64,000 bases of DNA, taken from assembly GCF_000003815.2 (NCBI RefSeq), contig NC_049994.1:12970382-13034381 (forward strand), given 5' to 3'. How positions within the stretch are numbered: position 1 is the first letter of the stretch; each line of letters begins with the position of its first letter. Below the pieces are notes generated by a model. The model was given only the letters and a program-made list of their open reading frames with translations. It was not told where the DNA came from and did no database searches. Source of the stretch: Branchiostoma floridae (taxonomy: Eukaryota; Chordata; Leptocardii; Amphioxiformes; Branchiostomatidae). Shown in pieces: positions 26,364 to 38,154 of this stretch. A program made the position numbers and the translations under genes.

Positions 26364-27351
26364 ATAAGACATGAATCCATCATGAGCACCAGCGTTATAA
26401 TTTGGAAGTATCTTATTTAAGTAAAGACATGATATAAATACCTGGTAAGCAGTTTCTTCAGGGATAAAAGATGATTTTTCCAGCGACAGATGATCCATGA
26501 CTTTACGTTACCTGTATAGGACAATAAATATTTTTTTTAATCAAAGAAGAACATATCTTTTAGCTTATGTATATCTGTAAACATTTTTACTCTAATTGAT
26601 AAGATATACAACTAGATTCATCCATGCCCATCTCAACTGATTTCTTTTTGGATTCGACTTGTATTCATGATTCCAACACAAAATTCACTCATGATTCAAA
26701 AACTGTTTTCCTGACGAAAACAAATTGTTTAATCTTTTCCCAAGTATTTACATTATGCTGATACTTATGGTGTTTTGGACAACTTACAGTACACTGGGCA
26801 GAAATAACTCTCTTTCAGCTACATAGTTAGAGCACAGTGTTTCCCGTTTCATTCTTAGAGGGTTTGTGCTTTCTTCTCACTGCGCAATTAAGTTTCGGCA
26901 CCGGTGACAAAACGAAGTCCCAGTAGTGCGAGTGACACCCGTGTGGCGGGTCGATATGAGCTGTCAGAATGATGTGCGCTTTCTACTATGAATATGGTGC
27001 AAAGTGCTATCCTATATGCTATATATTCTATATGCTCGTGTTCTTGCTATAATATAGTATGTTTCTAAGACACTGGTGTGACTAGTCGATACTTACTGTC
27101 ATAATGATTTGTATTCTCTACTCTGAATATGACATGAAATGTATCATATATGCCACTCTTGTTCTTTCCAAGTTCAGAATTTTGCGGAGATAATACGACG
27201 CATATCTGTTGGGGGCACAGGCGATGTCTGCAAATAGCATTGCCAACAGAGATTTGTACAATCAACATGATGCATGCCACACCTTTGTGCTCATCATGTT
27301 ATTGACTGAAGTTATTTTCTTACGCCTTTACAGTTGAGATAAGCATTAAAC
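26364..27351. other. Gene-free stretch
   Basis: AT-rich sequence. No gene recognised. Confidence 0.5.
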
Positions 27352-27884
27352 TTAAAGGGGCATTCCACTCCGCACGAGAGTGTTATTTTCGGATAGATAT
27401 CAATTTCAGGAAGTGATAACTGCATACTACTTCACATTATACGATAAAGTACCCAGTTGCTCAACATGCCTCAAAAGCATTCAATGTTCTACTAAACTCC
27501 CCAAGTACCCTCTAATTGAATTGATCCTATGGCTGAATACAATGCAAAACGTTTAGGTAAGGTTACAAAACTGATTTCAGGTTCGCTAAGAAATCTCGTC
27601 TTGTTTTTGTATTCTTTGCTATCTTATGAGCAATTTGCCTTCTCTGTGTGCTTAGCGTACCTCATTTATTCCGAAAATATGTACGATAAACAAAGTGTCT
27701 ATACGTATAGGGAATACATGGGTAGGGTCTGCATGGGTTTAGTGAGTGTCATTATTGTTTTATAAAACACACATCACGTAATTCATCTCGAGGTGAATTC
27801 CACAAAATTCGGCTGATCATGTATTCATTGACACATTATCTATTGGAAAACAATACTCCCTTCTGGAGTGAAATGCCCCTTTAA
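27352..27884. mobile_element. TTAA-flanked non-autonomous DNA element
   Basis: Outer ends are TTAAAGGGGCATTCCACTCC on the left and, inverted, TTAAAGGGGCATTTCACTCC on the right. The terminal TTAA on both sides fits a TTAA-targeting superfamily (piggyBac or Kolobok type). An open frame inside (27529-27765) resembles no transposase. Confidence 0.75.
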
Positions 27885-28718
27885 CCAAATATCAGGTCCA
27901 GATATTGATCTGTAAAGGCTAAAGCTTCAGCAGAGCAATTTTCACAAATCTTTCTCTTAAAGAGGTTTTTGCGCCGGTAGGCGAATAATGTTACAATTTA
28001 AAATTGTAACGCTGTTTTATATGATAGGGTTATGCGTCTTTCCTGCCATCCAGGCACTTTTATAGGCCCGCTGAGGCAGAACGTAACACTTGGGGGTCAT
28101 TCTAATATCGATTTGGTAGAACTTTATTCCGATTGTTCCTGTAGCGATCAAGGTCGAACGCATTGTGAGTCAGCCTATTACCTACACGGAAATTGCAGAA
28201 GGGCCGTAGCTTACCGTGGGCTGGGCCCAAGTGATCCGCCTTCGCTTCTGATGCAATTACGCCATCTATAATGGGCTCATGTGCTTATGTGGATGTTATA
28301 GATGTATGTTACTGCGATACTCGGAGTAGACGTAAGTTATACCCCCTTTAGCTTTCCACTAGGACGGCACTCTCGCCGTGCTCTCTCTGCGACCTAAAAT
28401 TTTACAGATTGCTCAACGAATTGTATAGAAAAGAAACGTATTCTTTACACTTGTGTGTTTTGTTGTCCTCTCAGTCACATGCTGTATGATATACTCAGTA
28501 TGAAATCAAAGGTTACACATATCCTATTCAGGTCGCAGCAAGAGAGCATCGCGGCCTGCGTCTAGTGGCAAGGGGGCCTTAAGCTTAGCATTCTTAAGAT
28601 TGGGCCAGATAGCAGTCTGAGAGGGAGCTGAAGAAAGTGACATCAAGAGTGATGTTGGGTCATTGGAGTTATTTCTTGATATCCGAGTTATATGAGGACG
28701 CATAGAGGCTGTTCAACT
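27885..28718. other. Gene-free stretch
   Basis: No gene recognised. A short open frame at 28032-28271 (+) has several Cys but no family I know. Confidence 0.4.
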
Positions 28719-29121
28719 TAGGCCATGTTGATTTGATTATATGGGTGACATCTACTTAAGCATCACTCTTCGGCCGTTTCCACACAAACATACTGTAAAC
28801 CGTAGAAAGCAGCTGCAAAATGAGCAAATTTAACCCGTTAATTGCAAAACAAAGATATCGAACACCGGCTAGTAATTTCGACGAATTGTAGTCAGCCCGA
28901 AAGTCAAAGAAGAATATGTGAAAGAACAAAATGAATTATCTAATGTTCGTTATAACAAATGATGCGTGTTCAGCCATTTGTGTGACCTTCCTCACCACTT
29001 CGATATCATATACATAGTGAAGGCAATACGAACTTGACAAACTTTGTTTTCTTCGAATACTCGCATCAGTTTTGGGGTTCCCAGAGGATGTCATCCATAT
29101 AATCAAATCAACATGGCCTTA
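28719..29121. repeat. 35-bp inverted repeat pair, ~330 bp apart
   Basis: Left 28719-28752 contains GGCCATGTTGATTTGATTAT. Right 29087-29121 is its near-perfect complement (ATAATCAAATCAACATGGCC). Similarity stops abruptly at both edges. Confidence 0.75.
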
Positions 29122-32100
29122 CTGATATTTCAAACGGGCACTATGTGGTGTAGCTATCTGACTGGTTAATTGATAAAAATAAAGCTATTTTTTTAAACGA
29201 AGACTTGGTACATTTTAAAGCATATGCATCTAGCAGAAGTCTATGTGGCTGGACTCCGCGTTTGCAAGTAAATCTATCAGTAAGTATATCAGTGCACGCT
29301 TGCTCAAAGAAAGCAGTGAAGTTTCGCTTTTACTGCAGATGTTTACCGCTATATACTGGACGGCTTTTTTACGTTCACATCGGATAAGAAGAATACAACT
29401 CATAACTATCCATCTCCAGCGTGGACGTGAACCCTTGATCTATGGATCCACAGAATTTGACAAGCAAAAAAAACTGCCCTTCTCAGGTTCCTTCAGCCAG
29501 TAACTTCATTACTTTGTCGACTTGCGGGGGTGCGTGGCGGATGATCTATAACATGAAATGACTTGACACCTACACCCCGCAAACCTAATTCCAAGATTTG
29601 ATTAAAGCTGTAGAAGATACTCTCCCCAACCGCACTCGATGGATACGTGTGAAGATTTACAATAGTTCGTGGAAAGAATCAATTTCTTGACTTATGGTTC
29701 CAAAACGTGTAGTTTTAGCTGTTTATCGCTCTTTTAATGAGTAAGGTCTTGAATGATGCTCCTTTCAGCGCTATCACTGTCACTGAAAGTAGAAATTATT
29801 GGACCTGGACGCCTTCTATACCAAACCATTTCCTTATCCACTCGCCCAGCCGGCGGAGTATCGAATGTTGATGGATTGAAGAGACGAGTGAACCATTTTG
29901 TTTCTATTATACTTTGAATAACCGACGTGGTTCACGACCACTTTGACAGAAAATGAAGTTTGGTATATGATGTACACAACACGGTCTAAAATTCAAAAGA
30001 ATAACGGTCTTCTTCCATTTCAAAATCTTAGTGAAACTGCGCGAGTGGAATACAAACTACTCGTACCAGAGACCTATCTGACCCCCATTCTATAAGACGG
30101 AGACTCGCTACGACCTACTTGGGATTTGTGTAGCTCTTTGGCTTCATAACAGGATATATCACGCAGAGTGTAAAGCTATTACGACTAAATACAGTCACAA
30201 AGCATCAAGAGATTTGTTTTCTTCTTCTGTGAACTTTGTTCCGGAGTGCTCCTTCAAACCGCTCGGTCACAGGAAATTCGCGGCGAGGGCGTCTCCCTGG
30301 GGGAATAGCGGTGCTACAGCAGAGATCAGGAATCATCCACAGCTAGCCGTACAACCACGTCATTACACGTCACGTTAGGTCAGGTCTGGTCAGGGTTCTA
30401 GGAGGATTCATGAGGATCATTCTGTGCTACTACGTCAATGCAGACACAAGGTCCTCAAGCCGCAAGGAATCGTACACAGAAGGCTCAACTTCTCCGAGCT
30501 TTATCTTTTCAAAAATACAAATTCACGTCCGAAAGCTCATTTCATTAGCAGATAGTAAGCATAAGACAAGGTCACGACCGACAAATCTGTAAGATTCTGC
30601 CTGCAAACTCATAAACTGATAATATTAACAGGACACGGACTACCTGGACCTAATTAGAACACTGTAAACCTCCACGTACGCTGTGGGTAAGAGAATACGT
30701 ACTACATAACATGTAAAAGTAACGATTAGACAGTCTACATCGCCACCCTTCCTTTGCAAGGGTACAGCTATGATAGACTTCTCGTAGATGGATAGCTATT
30801 AGCGCTTTCAGAAGAGTGCAGCTGACAGCCTTCGGAAACGATGCATAAAACCACATTTGTCACTTCTCTTTCCTTCAAAGATCTAGATCCTGTTTCATCA
30901 CCTGAAACCTGAAGTTAAGACTGATCAGAGTAAATTGATAGGATAGAAATGCTGGGGTAGATACTTAACTTCTGTCCGCTTTATGTGCAATTCATAACCT
31001 TTCTTAACTCAAACGAGACATTCTTAAACCTTGCCTATGTAAATGTATGTATTTATGTATAATTTCGTGTATCTATGTTGTGATGATGCTGTGCTGTAAT
31101 ATTATGATATGTTTTTATTTCGACCAATGGAAATAAAAGCTTGCTAAAATCAAGGTAAAAGTGGAGCGGAATTACTAATAGATTCAGAATCACTTATTGT
31201 TCCTATGTATAACTACGCAAGAATCAAATGTGAGAAAAGCTTATATAGATCTATTTGGACTCAGCAACTGCAGAGCCTGGAGTTTCATGGCATCAAATAT
31301 TCTCAATTTCAATCTTGGTCATCTGCCAGATACGACGGTTTCACAAATCATTTCCAATGCCATCAGTCTTGCGTACCTCTACCTCCCGTCTAGAAGGAAC
31401 AAACCTGATGTATCACCGCGACAGTACCACATGGACACGCTCTTTGTGCAGTCAGATTTCTACCCCCTCATGATGCTATCGATCCAGACAAGAAGGAGCC
31501 AAACTTGAGCCGACAAATGCTTCTTTTCGCATCAATCGCGTCATTTTGGGATCCTGGGTTACTCCTGTGCCCCTACATAGTCACTAACAACGGCACGCTG
31601 CGCCGGCAACTTCTGGAAAAACTATGATTCATGCTGCCAACTACCAGAGGCGCTGGAATTACTTCGTGTGACGCAATAGATCACATAGCTTCTCAATGCA
31701 CTCACTGAAAGATATCACTTTTGCTAAAGCTCGCGGAAAACTGTCAAAATTGATATAAAGCCACTTCACGTCCCAAATGAGCCAATTAAAAGCAAGTGCC
31801 AGTCACATTGCCGCTCATAAGATAAGAAATTTATGATGAATGTAGTTGTTTAAACGACAATATTTGAGTTGAGCGCATTGGGATATTACGACTTGCGTGT
31901 ACTATACATCATCGTCTACTTAACATTTCTCCATCTTTTTCCTCTGTGGCTTGTATTATATACCAAACGAAATAAGTTGAATGTTGTTGAAATGTCGGCG
32001 TGAGTCGGGTTTTTTTTACTGTACTACACGACCGATTTTGATAAACTGTCGATGTTGATGATGGCGATGATAACAATAATCTTCTTGTGTAACAATAAAT

Positions 32101-32160
32101 GAAATAGTTCTTGTTCATGTTTTTCAGAACAGTCCATCTGGTTGACATGACCTACCTGAT
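29122..32160. other. Gene-free stretch
   Basis: About 3 kb without a recognisable gene or repeat. Overlapping open frames near 31197-31508 have no known domain. Confidence 0.5.
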
Positions 32161-32303
32161 CACGTGAAAAAAGTGCTAAGAACGGAAACAAGTTTTATGG
32201 TTATCACGTGACGAAAAGCATGTCCATCACGTGATGATCGAGCAGACATTGGTCGTCTGGACGTCTCAGCCATTGGTGGAAATGATCACATGATCCTCAC
32301 GTG
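32161..32303. promoter_or_regulatory. Cluster of CACGTG E-boxes
   Basis: CACGTG occurs at 32161-32166, 32205-32210, 32228-32233 and 32298-32303, with CACATG at 32287-32292. Several sit in a (G/T)ATCACGTGA context. CACGTG is the core site of USF, MITF/TFE and Myc-type bHLH-zip factors. The cluster is about 1.3 kb upstream of the sulfotransferase start codon. Regulatory function is inferred. Confidence 0.4.
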
Positions 32304-32965
32304 ACAAAGGTGTGTTATATGTCGGCATACTTTGTGATTGGATGTTTCCAGATCTTACAAATTAGAATTTTTATATTTGCAGCAGCCATTATGAACTTTG
32401 AACTTTATCTATCATACCACATTGCAGACTAGTACTATCAGGAGTTTATGGTGGGTATGTATAGACCCAACATGGTGACTGACCGTTCATAATGCATGGA
32501 TGATGATTCCAAGATCTGAGTTTTTTTTTTTTCATATCCTTCACGTGTTCAGGATATTTGTCTTGAAAATCGCGCATAATTGATTCTGATTAACAAACAA
32601 TACTGATCAATTTTAATCCAAAAAGTAACACGTCGGGCCCTGTGAACATGATAACAGCACGTTGTTGTTGGGTAAATCATGCTGACATCAAACAATACAT
32701 ACCTAACGTTATATCAAGACATCTTCATTTGGTTTTGTACAGTGACCCCCGTGTAACGACATGCAAGAGTTGTTAGAGGTCCTTCACCTCCTCACCTCTA
32801 ATTGTATCTCCGGTACGGACCAAAGTATACAAAACATGTCGCTGTCAATTCTCTGATCCTTCAAATATATTTTTTTAAACATATGATTGGGGAGAAACTA
32901 TCAACAAGGGTGCACTATATAATCCGGCTGCATTGACATATCTTATAGATACTTTGATGGACTTG

Positions 32966-33313
32966 CAGGGCTCGAAATACCACCTGCATATGCACATTAG
33001 TGCAGGTAAAATTGGAGCTGTGCCGGTATTTCTGATGTCTACCTGCACCTAACCTGCACTGGGCCATATCCTGGGTTTTATATAATGTCCTATGATGTAG
33101 GTGTATATGGATTGTTGACTGCTGCAATAACTGTTAACACCTATAAGGTATAAAAGAAAAAATAGCAATGGTTTCTAAACAATGTTAGTATGAATACTAT
33201 GATCCATACCTCCTAAATTCATAGTGGTGCAGGTAAAATTTGTCTGGTACAGGTAATTTTCAATGTTACCTCCACCAGTGCAGATATGTAGAAAAACGTA
33301 TTTCGAGCCCTTG
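32966..33313. mobile_element. hAT-like MITE
   Basis: Ends CAGGGCTCGAAATACC and, inverted, CAAGGGCTCGAAATACG are of the hAT type (CAGGG...). Both sub-terminal regions carry several TGCAGGT-like motifs. I see no 8-bp target duplication. It lies just upstream of the sulfotransferase gene. Confidence 0.65.
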
Positions 33314-33581
33314 ACAATGTTTAAAAAATTCTGTAATTGGTTTCTGCAAGTTGTGACGTATTTGCGACGCACACAGAACAGAAGAACCTTCAAAGCTGCG
33401 GCGTGTGTAAATATGGCAAAGAGGATGTAAGCTGCAATCTTGTTCCCCTCTATTTTTAGTGTCGGGGCTGTGGCATAAACATAAAAACAAGGATATGCGA
33501 TGTTATTGCCGTGTATTCCAGATAGCACGTCCCTTTTCTCTTCTTTCCAGCCCCGTGTCCGAATCACAACTAGGCGTCAAG

Positions 33582-35970
33582 ATGAGTGTTCGCGGAGCGG
33601 TGGGCCTGGTCATGTTGGTCCTGACCTTGTTCTGCCTGTTCATGATGCTGTTCCTGGGCCACCTGGACCTATCCCGACCCCGGATCGCCCTGCTGAACGA
33701 CGTCCTGGCGGGCATACAACCCAGCCAGCGGGGAACGCAGAGAACTTTCCCGGTCCAGCAGACTGTATCACAGGAAACAGTCTTACCGGACACACGTACG
33801 GTCTCAACAAGGCGGACGGTGTACCCGAATGAGACCATGGCAGACATGGAGTCCGTGGCGCGGTCAATAGAGTATGAAGAAGAGCCTATTAACAAGGAGG
33901 ACCGACTGTTAGCGATAAAGCAAAGGTGGGAGTACTATGCTGGTAACGATTACGGTGAGGAGGGGGGACAGTTCGGCAACCAATCGGGGCTAAGCGGCGA
34001 CCCGGCCCGTCGGCTAACTGTGGTGGTGTTTGCTCAGATGCGTACGGGGTCCTCCTTCACCGGGCAGCTCTTAAACCAGAACCCCTCCTTCTGGTATATG
34101 TTCGAGCCGCTCTGGCACCTGAATCACGCACAGAACTTTGTCTACAAACCGATTCCAGTGGTGAACGGCCGGGCCACGGTCCGCCTCACTAACGTTGCAT
34201 ACAGCAGGCCCCCTGAGTCCACGTACAGCAAGGTGCTCGGGGGCATCCTACGATGCGACTTCGGCCAGTTGATGAAATTCATCGGAAGAAAGGAACTTTT
34301 CGGCGCCAGGGGTAGCAAGGCTCTGCTACGATTCTGTGACGAAGTCTTGCACTATCCGCCTATTCGGTGCCCTTGGGTGCTGAAGCCTCAAACCTTACCC
34401 AAGGTGGTAAATTACTGCAAAAGGACACCCAACATGGCAGTGAAGACAATCCGAATTCAGGACATGACTTCCCTAGAATACTTACTGGGCGATCCTACAC
34501 TGGACTTAAAGATAGTCCATCTGGTAAGGGACCCACGAGCGGCAATTACGTCAAGACTATCTTTAAAGGGCCCACGCCATAGACCGAAGCTTCCTTTCCC
34601 TCCTCAAATTCTCAATGAGAGAGACATTAACAAACTTTGTGACTGGATCAAGAAAAACACTGTGACAACGGTAAGTGAACTTGAAGGATATTGCCTCACT
34701 TACAAAATTTCATCAGCCACATTCGGACTCCAGGAAGTATAGCGGTACCACTTCGGTGGTATCGCTAATGGAGATCCTAATAAAACAAACAAACAGCAAA
34801 CATCCGTTAATTGAGAATTAGTCTTTATACACAACCGATTAAAAATACGGTTCATGTAGACGGGAACGTCTGATGTACAGAAACAGTGTTGGACAATTGA
34901 CTTACAGCAAGAGAAAAAACATCTGAGATTGGTTAATTTGGTCATGATTGTGAAAATACTGGTAAAAGATACCTGTGGAAATGCAATATGGATTAGTTGT
35001 GAAAACGTTTGGTTTCTTGTTGGTATTGCTGAGATATGACAAGGGGCCGGGGAACCTTTCAGTAATAAGTTGATAAAAGCACTAATATATTAATGTACTG
35101 TTAGATAAAGTTTTAATATCTAACATAGGAATGTTTAAACTTCAACAACCTTCCACGGGCTGACCTTTAGCTGTAATACTTGTCATCGCTGGGTGGCGCT
35201 ACAGCAAGAAGTGTACGGGCTCAAACGTGACTAAGCTTCAATCCCCCTCATCCCAACTTCTCCAGTCATATATCGAGATGGCAGGGATAAAAACTTAGCC
35301 ACGTTTGAGACCATGTTCTTCTTGCCACAGTGATGAAAGGTAGCATATTAAAGTGGCACTGGGAAAGGAATTGTTTTGTTTTGGTTTGTTTTGTTTATGT
35401 AAGTGGGTGGCGGCTGTCACGGTGTTTGTGTGTGTGTGTGTTCAATGTGGGAGTTGTCTACATATGAAATCATTATAGATAATGCTTAGGATTCAGATGG
35501 ATAGCAATTTTATCTTTAGTATAACTAGCTAACAAAGATTTTACCTTGTTGACATAGGATGAATCTCATGTTTGTGTCGCATTCAGGACGTGCCCTCCCC
35601 ATGGCGAGGCCGGTACACCCTGGTCCGATACGAGGACCTGGCAGAGCATCCCGAACTGATGACCAAAAAGCTGTACGACTTTCTGGGCGTGCCCCTGGAC
35701 GACGCGGTGCTCAGCTGGGTAAGAGAGAACACAAAAGGAGACGGCAAACCGCACGACCAGTTCAGCACCAAGCACCACGACGCCAACGCTACGGCCAAGA
35801 TCTGGAGGTACAGGTTGAGTTTTCCTGCCGTGGCCAAAGTACAGGAGATGTGCAGAGATGCCATGAAAATTGTGGGGTATAAAGAAGTGGACTCGTCGGA
35901 GGCATTGAGAGACTTAGAGACATCTTTAGTGGACAAAATCCCCGATAACGTCATTGCGATTCGACCATGA
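33582..35970 (+). CDS. Carbohydrate (GlcNAc/Gal/GalNAc) 6-O-sulfotransferase
   Basis: Two coding exons, 33582-34670 (donor GTAAGT) and 35587-35970 (after TTCAG), join in phase 0 to give 490 aa. The protein is a type II Golgi enzyme that moves sulfate from PAPS to C6 of a sugar in glycoproteins or proteoglycans. Residues 5-27 form the signal anchor, then a stem of about 110 residues. Next come the 5'-phosphosulfate loop (RTGSS, 154-158) and the 3'-phosphate site (HLVRDPRA from 313). Exon 2 opens with the family's RYTLVRYEDLAEHP block. Length fits CHST1/2/3/5/7-type enzymes (roughly 400-530 aa). I cannot name the orthologue or substrate. The open frame runs upstream to 33459, but an acceptor (TTCTTTCCAG, ending 33550) lies between, so I take the ATG at 33582. 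A polyA signal AATAAA lies near 36441. Confidence 0.94.
34671..35586 (+). other. Sulfotransferase intron
   Basis: The 916-bp intron begins GTAAGT and ends TTCAG. It contains the small inverted-repeat element at 35204-35325. Confidence 0.85.
35204..35325. mobile_element. Short MITE-like inverted repeat in intron
   Basis: Arms GCAAGAAG...CTCAAACGTGACTAAG and, inverted, GCAAGAAG...CTCAAACGTGGCTAAG pair over about 40 bp with mismatches. A related AGCCACGTTTG...GTTCTCGCCGC block occurs near 36780-36840. Confidence 0.6.
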
Positions 35971-36868
35971 TGATAAAGTCACATTTCCAAAACGATGCCC
36001 AATCGGGCTATTTTTTTAAAACTTTCGGTGGGGTCTTTTATGGCTGCCATTCAAAAGTGATATTTCCTAAATGCGATTATGTTAATTGATTGTGATCATG
36101 GTCAGAAGTCTGTTCCGTACATAAAAGGTTCTGGGAAGACCGATGCACCGTCTATCATAGGGGGATAGGGAATATCTTTTTCCCAAACCAGTAATGTTTC
36201 TCACCTGCTCAGTGACGTTTCGATGACTGTCAGACACCTTTATCAGAGTTAATGACTGGTTGTGTAAAAGAAAATTCAAATATTATCCTGTGATACCAAC
36301 GTGATGAAATTATTAAGGAAATGGAGTATTTTGCTACTGTATTTGATATGAGGACTGCAGATATCCAATTATCTTATACCAGACAACCTTTGCTACGTTA
36401 GGCCCCATTCCCACAAAGCGGAGGTTTCCCGATGAGTGACAAATAAACTGTTGGTTATTTAGGGATCACTAGAATACATTCGAGATGATTAAGAGTTCAC
36501 TGCTAGTTGAGGCATCTGTCCAATTTTAGATGTATAACGGCCTCCCAATGGTTTGGTCTTTTTCGAAAATAATTTCATCAGGTTGGTAGAATATGGGATA
36601 TTTCAGATTTCTTTTGCACAATCAGAATGGCTCTTAGTTACCTGCTGACGTTTTAATGCCTGTTAGACATCCTCCTCAGAGCTTTTTACTGGAGTTATCA
36701 GTCTCCAGTGGATTAAAAACGCAGTTTGGATAAGATAGTCAACCTCAGTGATGAACACTGGCGAGGGGGGTACAAACTCAGCCACGTTTGTGATTGTGTT
36801 CTCGCCGCAAAATCGCCACTTACATATAGCGGCGAGATGCAGAACTCCAGTTAAAAGCTCTGAGTAAA

Positions 36869-38154
36869 GGCCCCCTCTCACTTGACGTGCGGCACGCTTG
36901 CGGCATTGCTGCGTTCGAAAACGCAGATGTACCCCCACGGAACCTAGAGGTGCCGCAAGCAAACCTAGAGGTGCCGCAAGCAAACCTAGAAGTGCCGCTT
37001 GCAAGCGCGAAGTTTTTTAAAACGTTTAAAAATAACGCAAGTGGCAAGATGCCGCAACAGTGCCGCAACAGTGCCCCAACGGTGCCCCAACGGTGTCCCA
37101 ACAATGCCCCAACAGTGCCGCCACGATGCCCCAAACAGTATCAAGGATATATTTTGCCTATTTTACACCAAGAATCAAAAGTAAACATCATTTTATCACC
37201 GAAAAACTATTTTAGATGCATTTCTGATAATTTTACAGCGGTTTTCGATCCAGTTAAAACACTGCGAATNNNNNNNNNNNNNNNNNNNNNNNNNNNNNNN
37301 NNNNNNNNNNNNNNNNNNNNNNNNNNNNNNNNNNNNNNNNNNNNNNNNNNNNNNNNNNNNNNNNNNNNNGATTTATTTAATGGAAAGTAGGTCAGTATTT
37401 TATACTTGAAAACAAAAAATAAGTAACTGGTTTATCGATTAACCTACGGATGTAGAGATAAAGGTTATCGTACAACGTTCAAAAAGAAATTATTTATGTT
37501 GGATTATAACGAGTTTGCGTTTGCGTTATAACGTTACAAGCTAATCATTGCTGGTAGCCTGCCACCGATAAAATGTAAAATTGCAGTCATTCAGACCCAT
37601 GGGCCATATTTTTCTCACTTTTTACAAATATGATAGACTTAGACATCAATAGGCTGGCAAGCCATCCGCCGACAATGAAAATACTCAGCGTCATACAAAA
37701 AAAGTATGAAATATCAAACATTTTCATTTTAGAAATTTGCAAAATTGGTGAATAAACATATAAACATACATAATTACACATAACGTTACATGGTGCAAAA
37801 CGTACACATCGAATGAAATCTGGTATATAGTTCGTGTCCGTTCATTTGGGTCATTTCCTTTACTGTAAAAGTCTTTCAAGGTTATTTATAGCATATGTAC
37901 CATATAATTCATTATCATAAGGGAAATCTTTTCATTATAAATCTCATTTTGGGGCATTCTCATCATTTTACGGTGATTTTTCATAAATTGACAACGCTGC
38001 AATTGTCAATAACATGTTCATTTAGTCTAGAAACGCAACGGTGCCGCACGTCAGTGTGAGTGCAAGACAAAATCGGCGAAATTAACACAACAGTGCCGCA
38101 GTGAACGAACGCAGCAATGCCGCAAGCGTGCCGCACGTCAAGTGAGAGGGGGCC
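36869..38154. mobile_element. DNA element with perfect 49-bp TIRs, containing a gap
   Basis: Left 36869-36917 and right 38106-38154 are perfect inverted copies beginning GGCCCCCTCTCACTTGACGT. Inside the left part are tandem modules: AACCTAGAGGTGCCGCAAGC about three times, and (C)AGTGCC(G/C)C-AA modules about eight times. The right part carries the AACACAACAGTGCCGC block shared with 19995-20228. No transposase is visible, but an N run of unknown true length interrupts the element. No target duplication is clear. Confidence 0.8.
37270..37369. other. Assembly gap (100 N)
   Basis: Exactly 100 N, a conventional placeholder. An open frame drawn across it (36887-37390) is meaningless. Confidence 1.

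Noticed and set aside
33459-33581. Upstream extension of the sulfotransferase frame
   Set aside because: A good splice acceptor (TTCTTTCCAG) lies within it, and the extension would put 41 residues before the signal anchor.
34671-34742. Read-through of the sulfotransferase frame past 34670
   Set aside because: It begins with a GTAAGT donor. The frame soon stops, and the conserved RYEDLA block is in the next exon.
36887-37390. 167-codon open frame
   Set aside because: It runs through a transposable element's GTGCC modules and 100 N.
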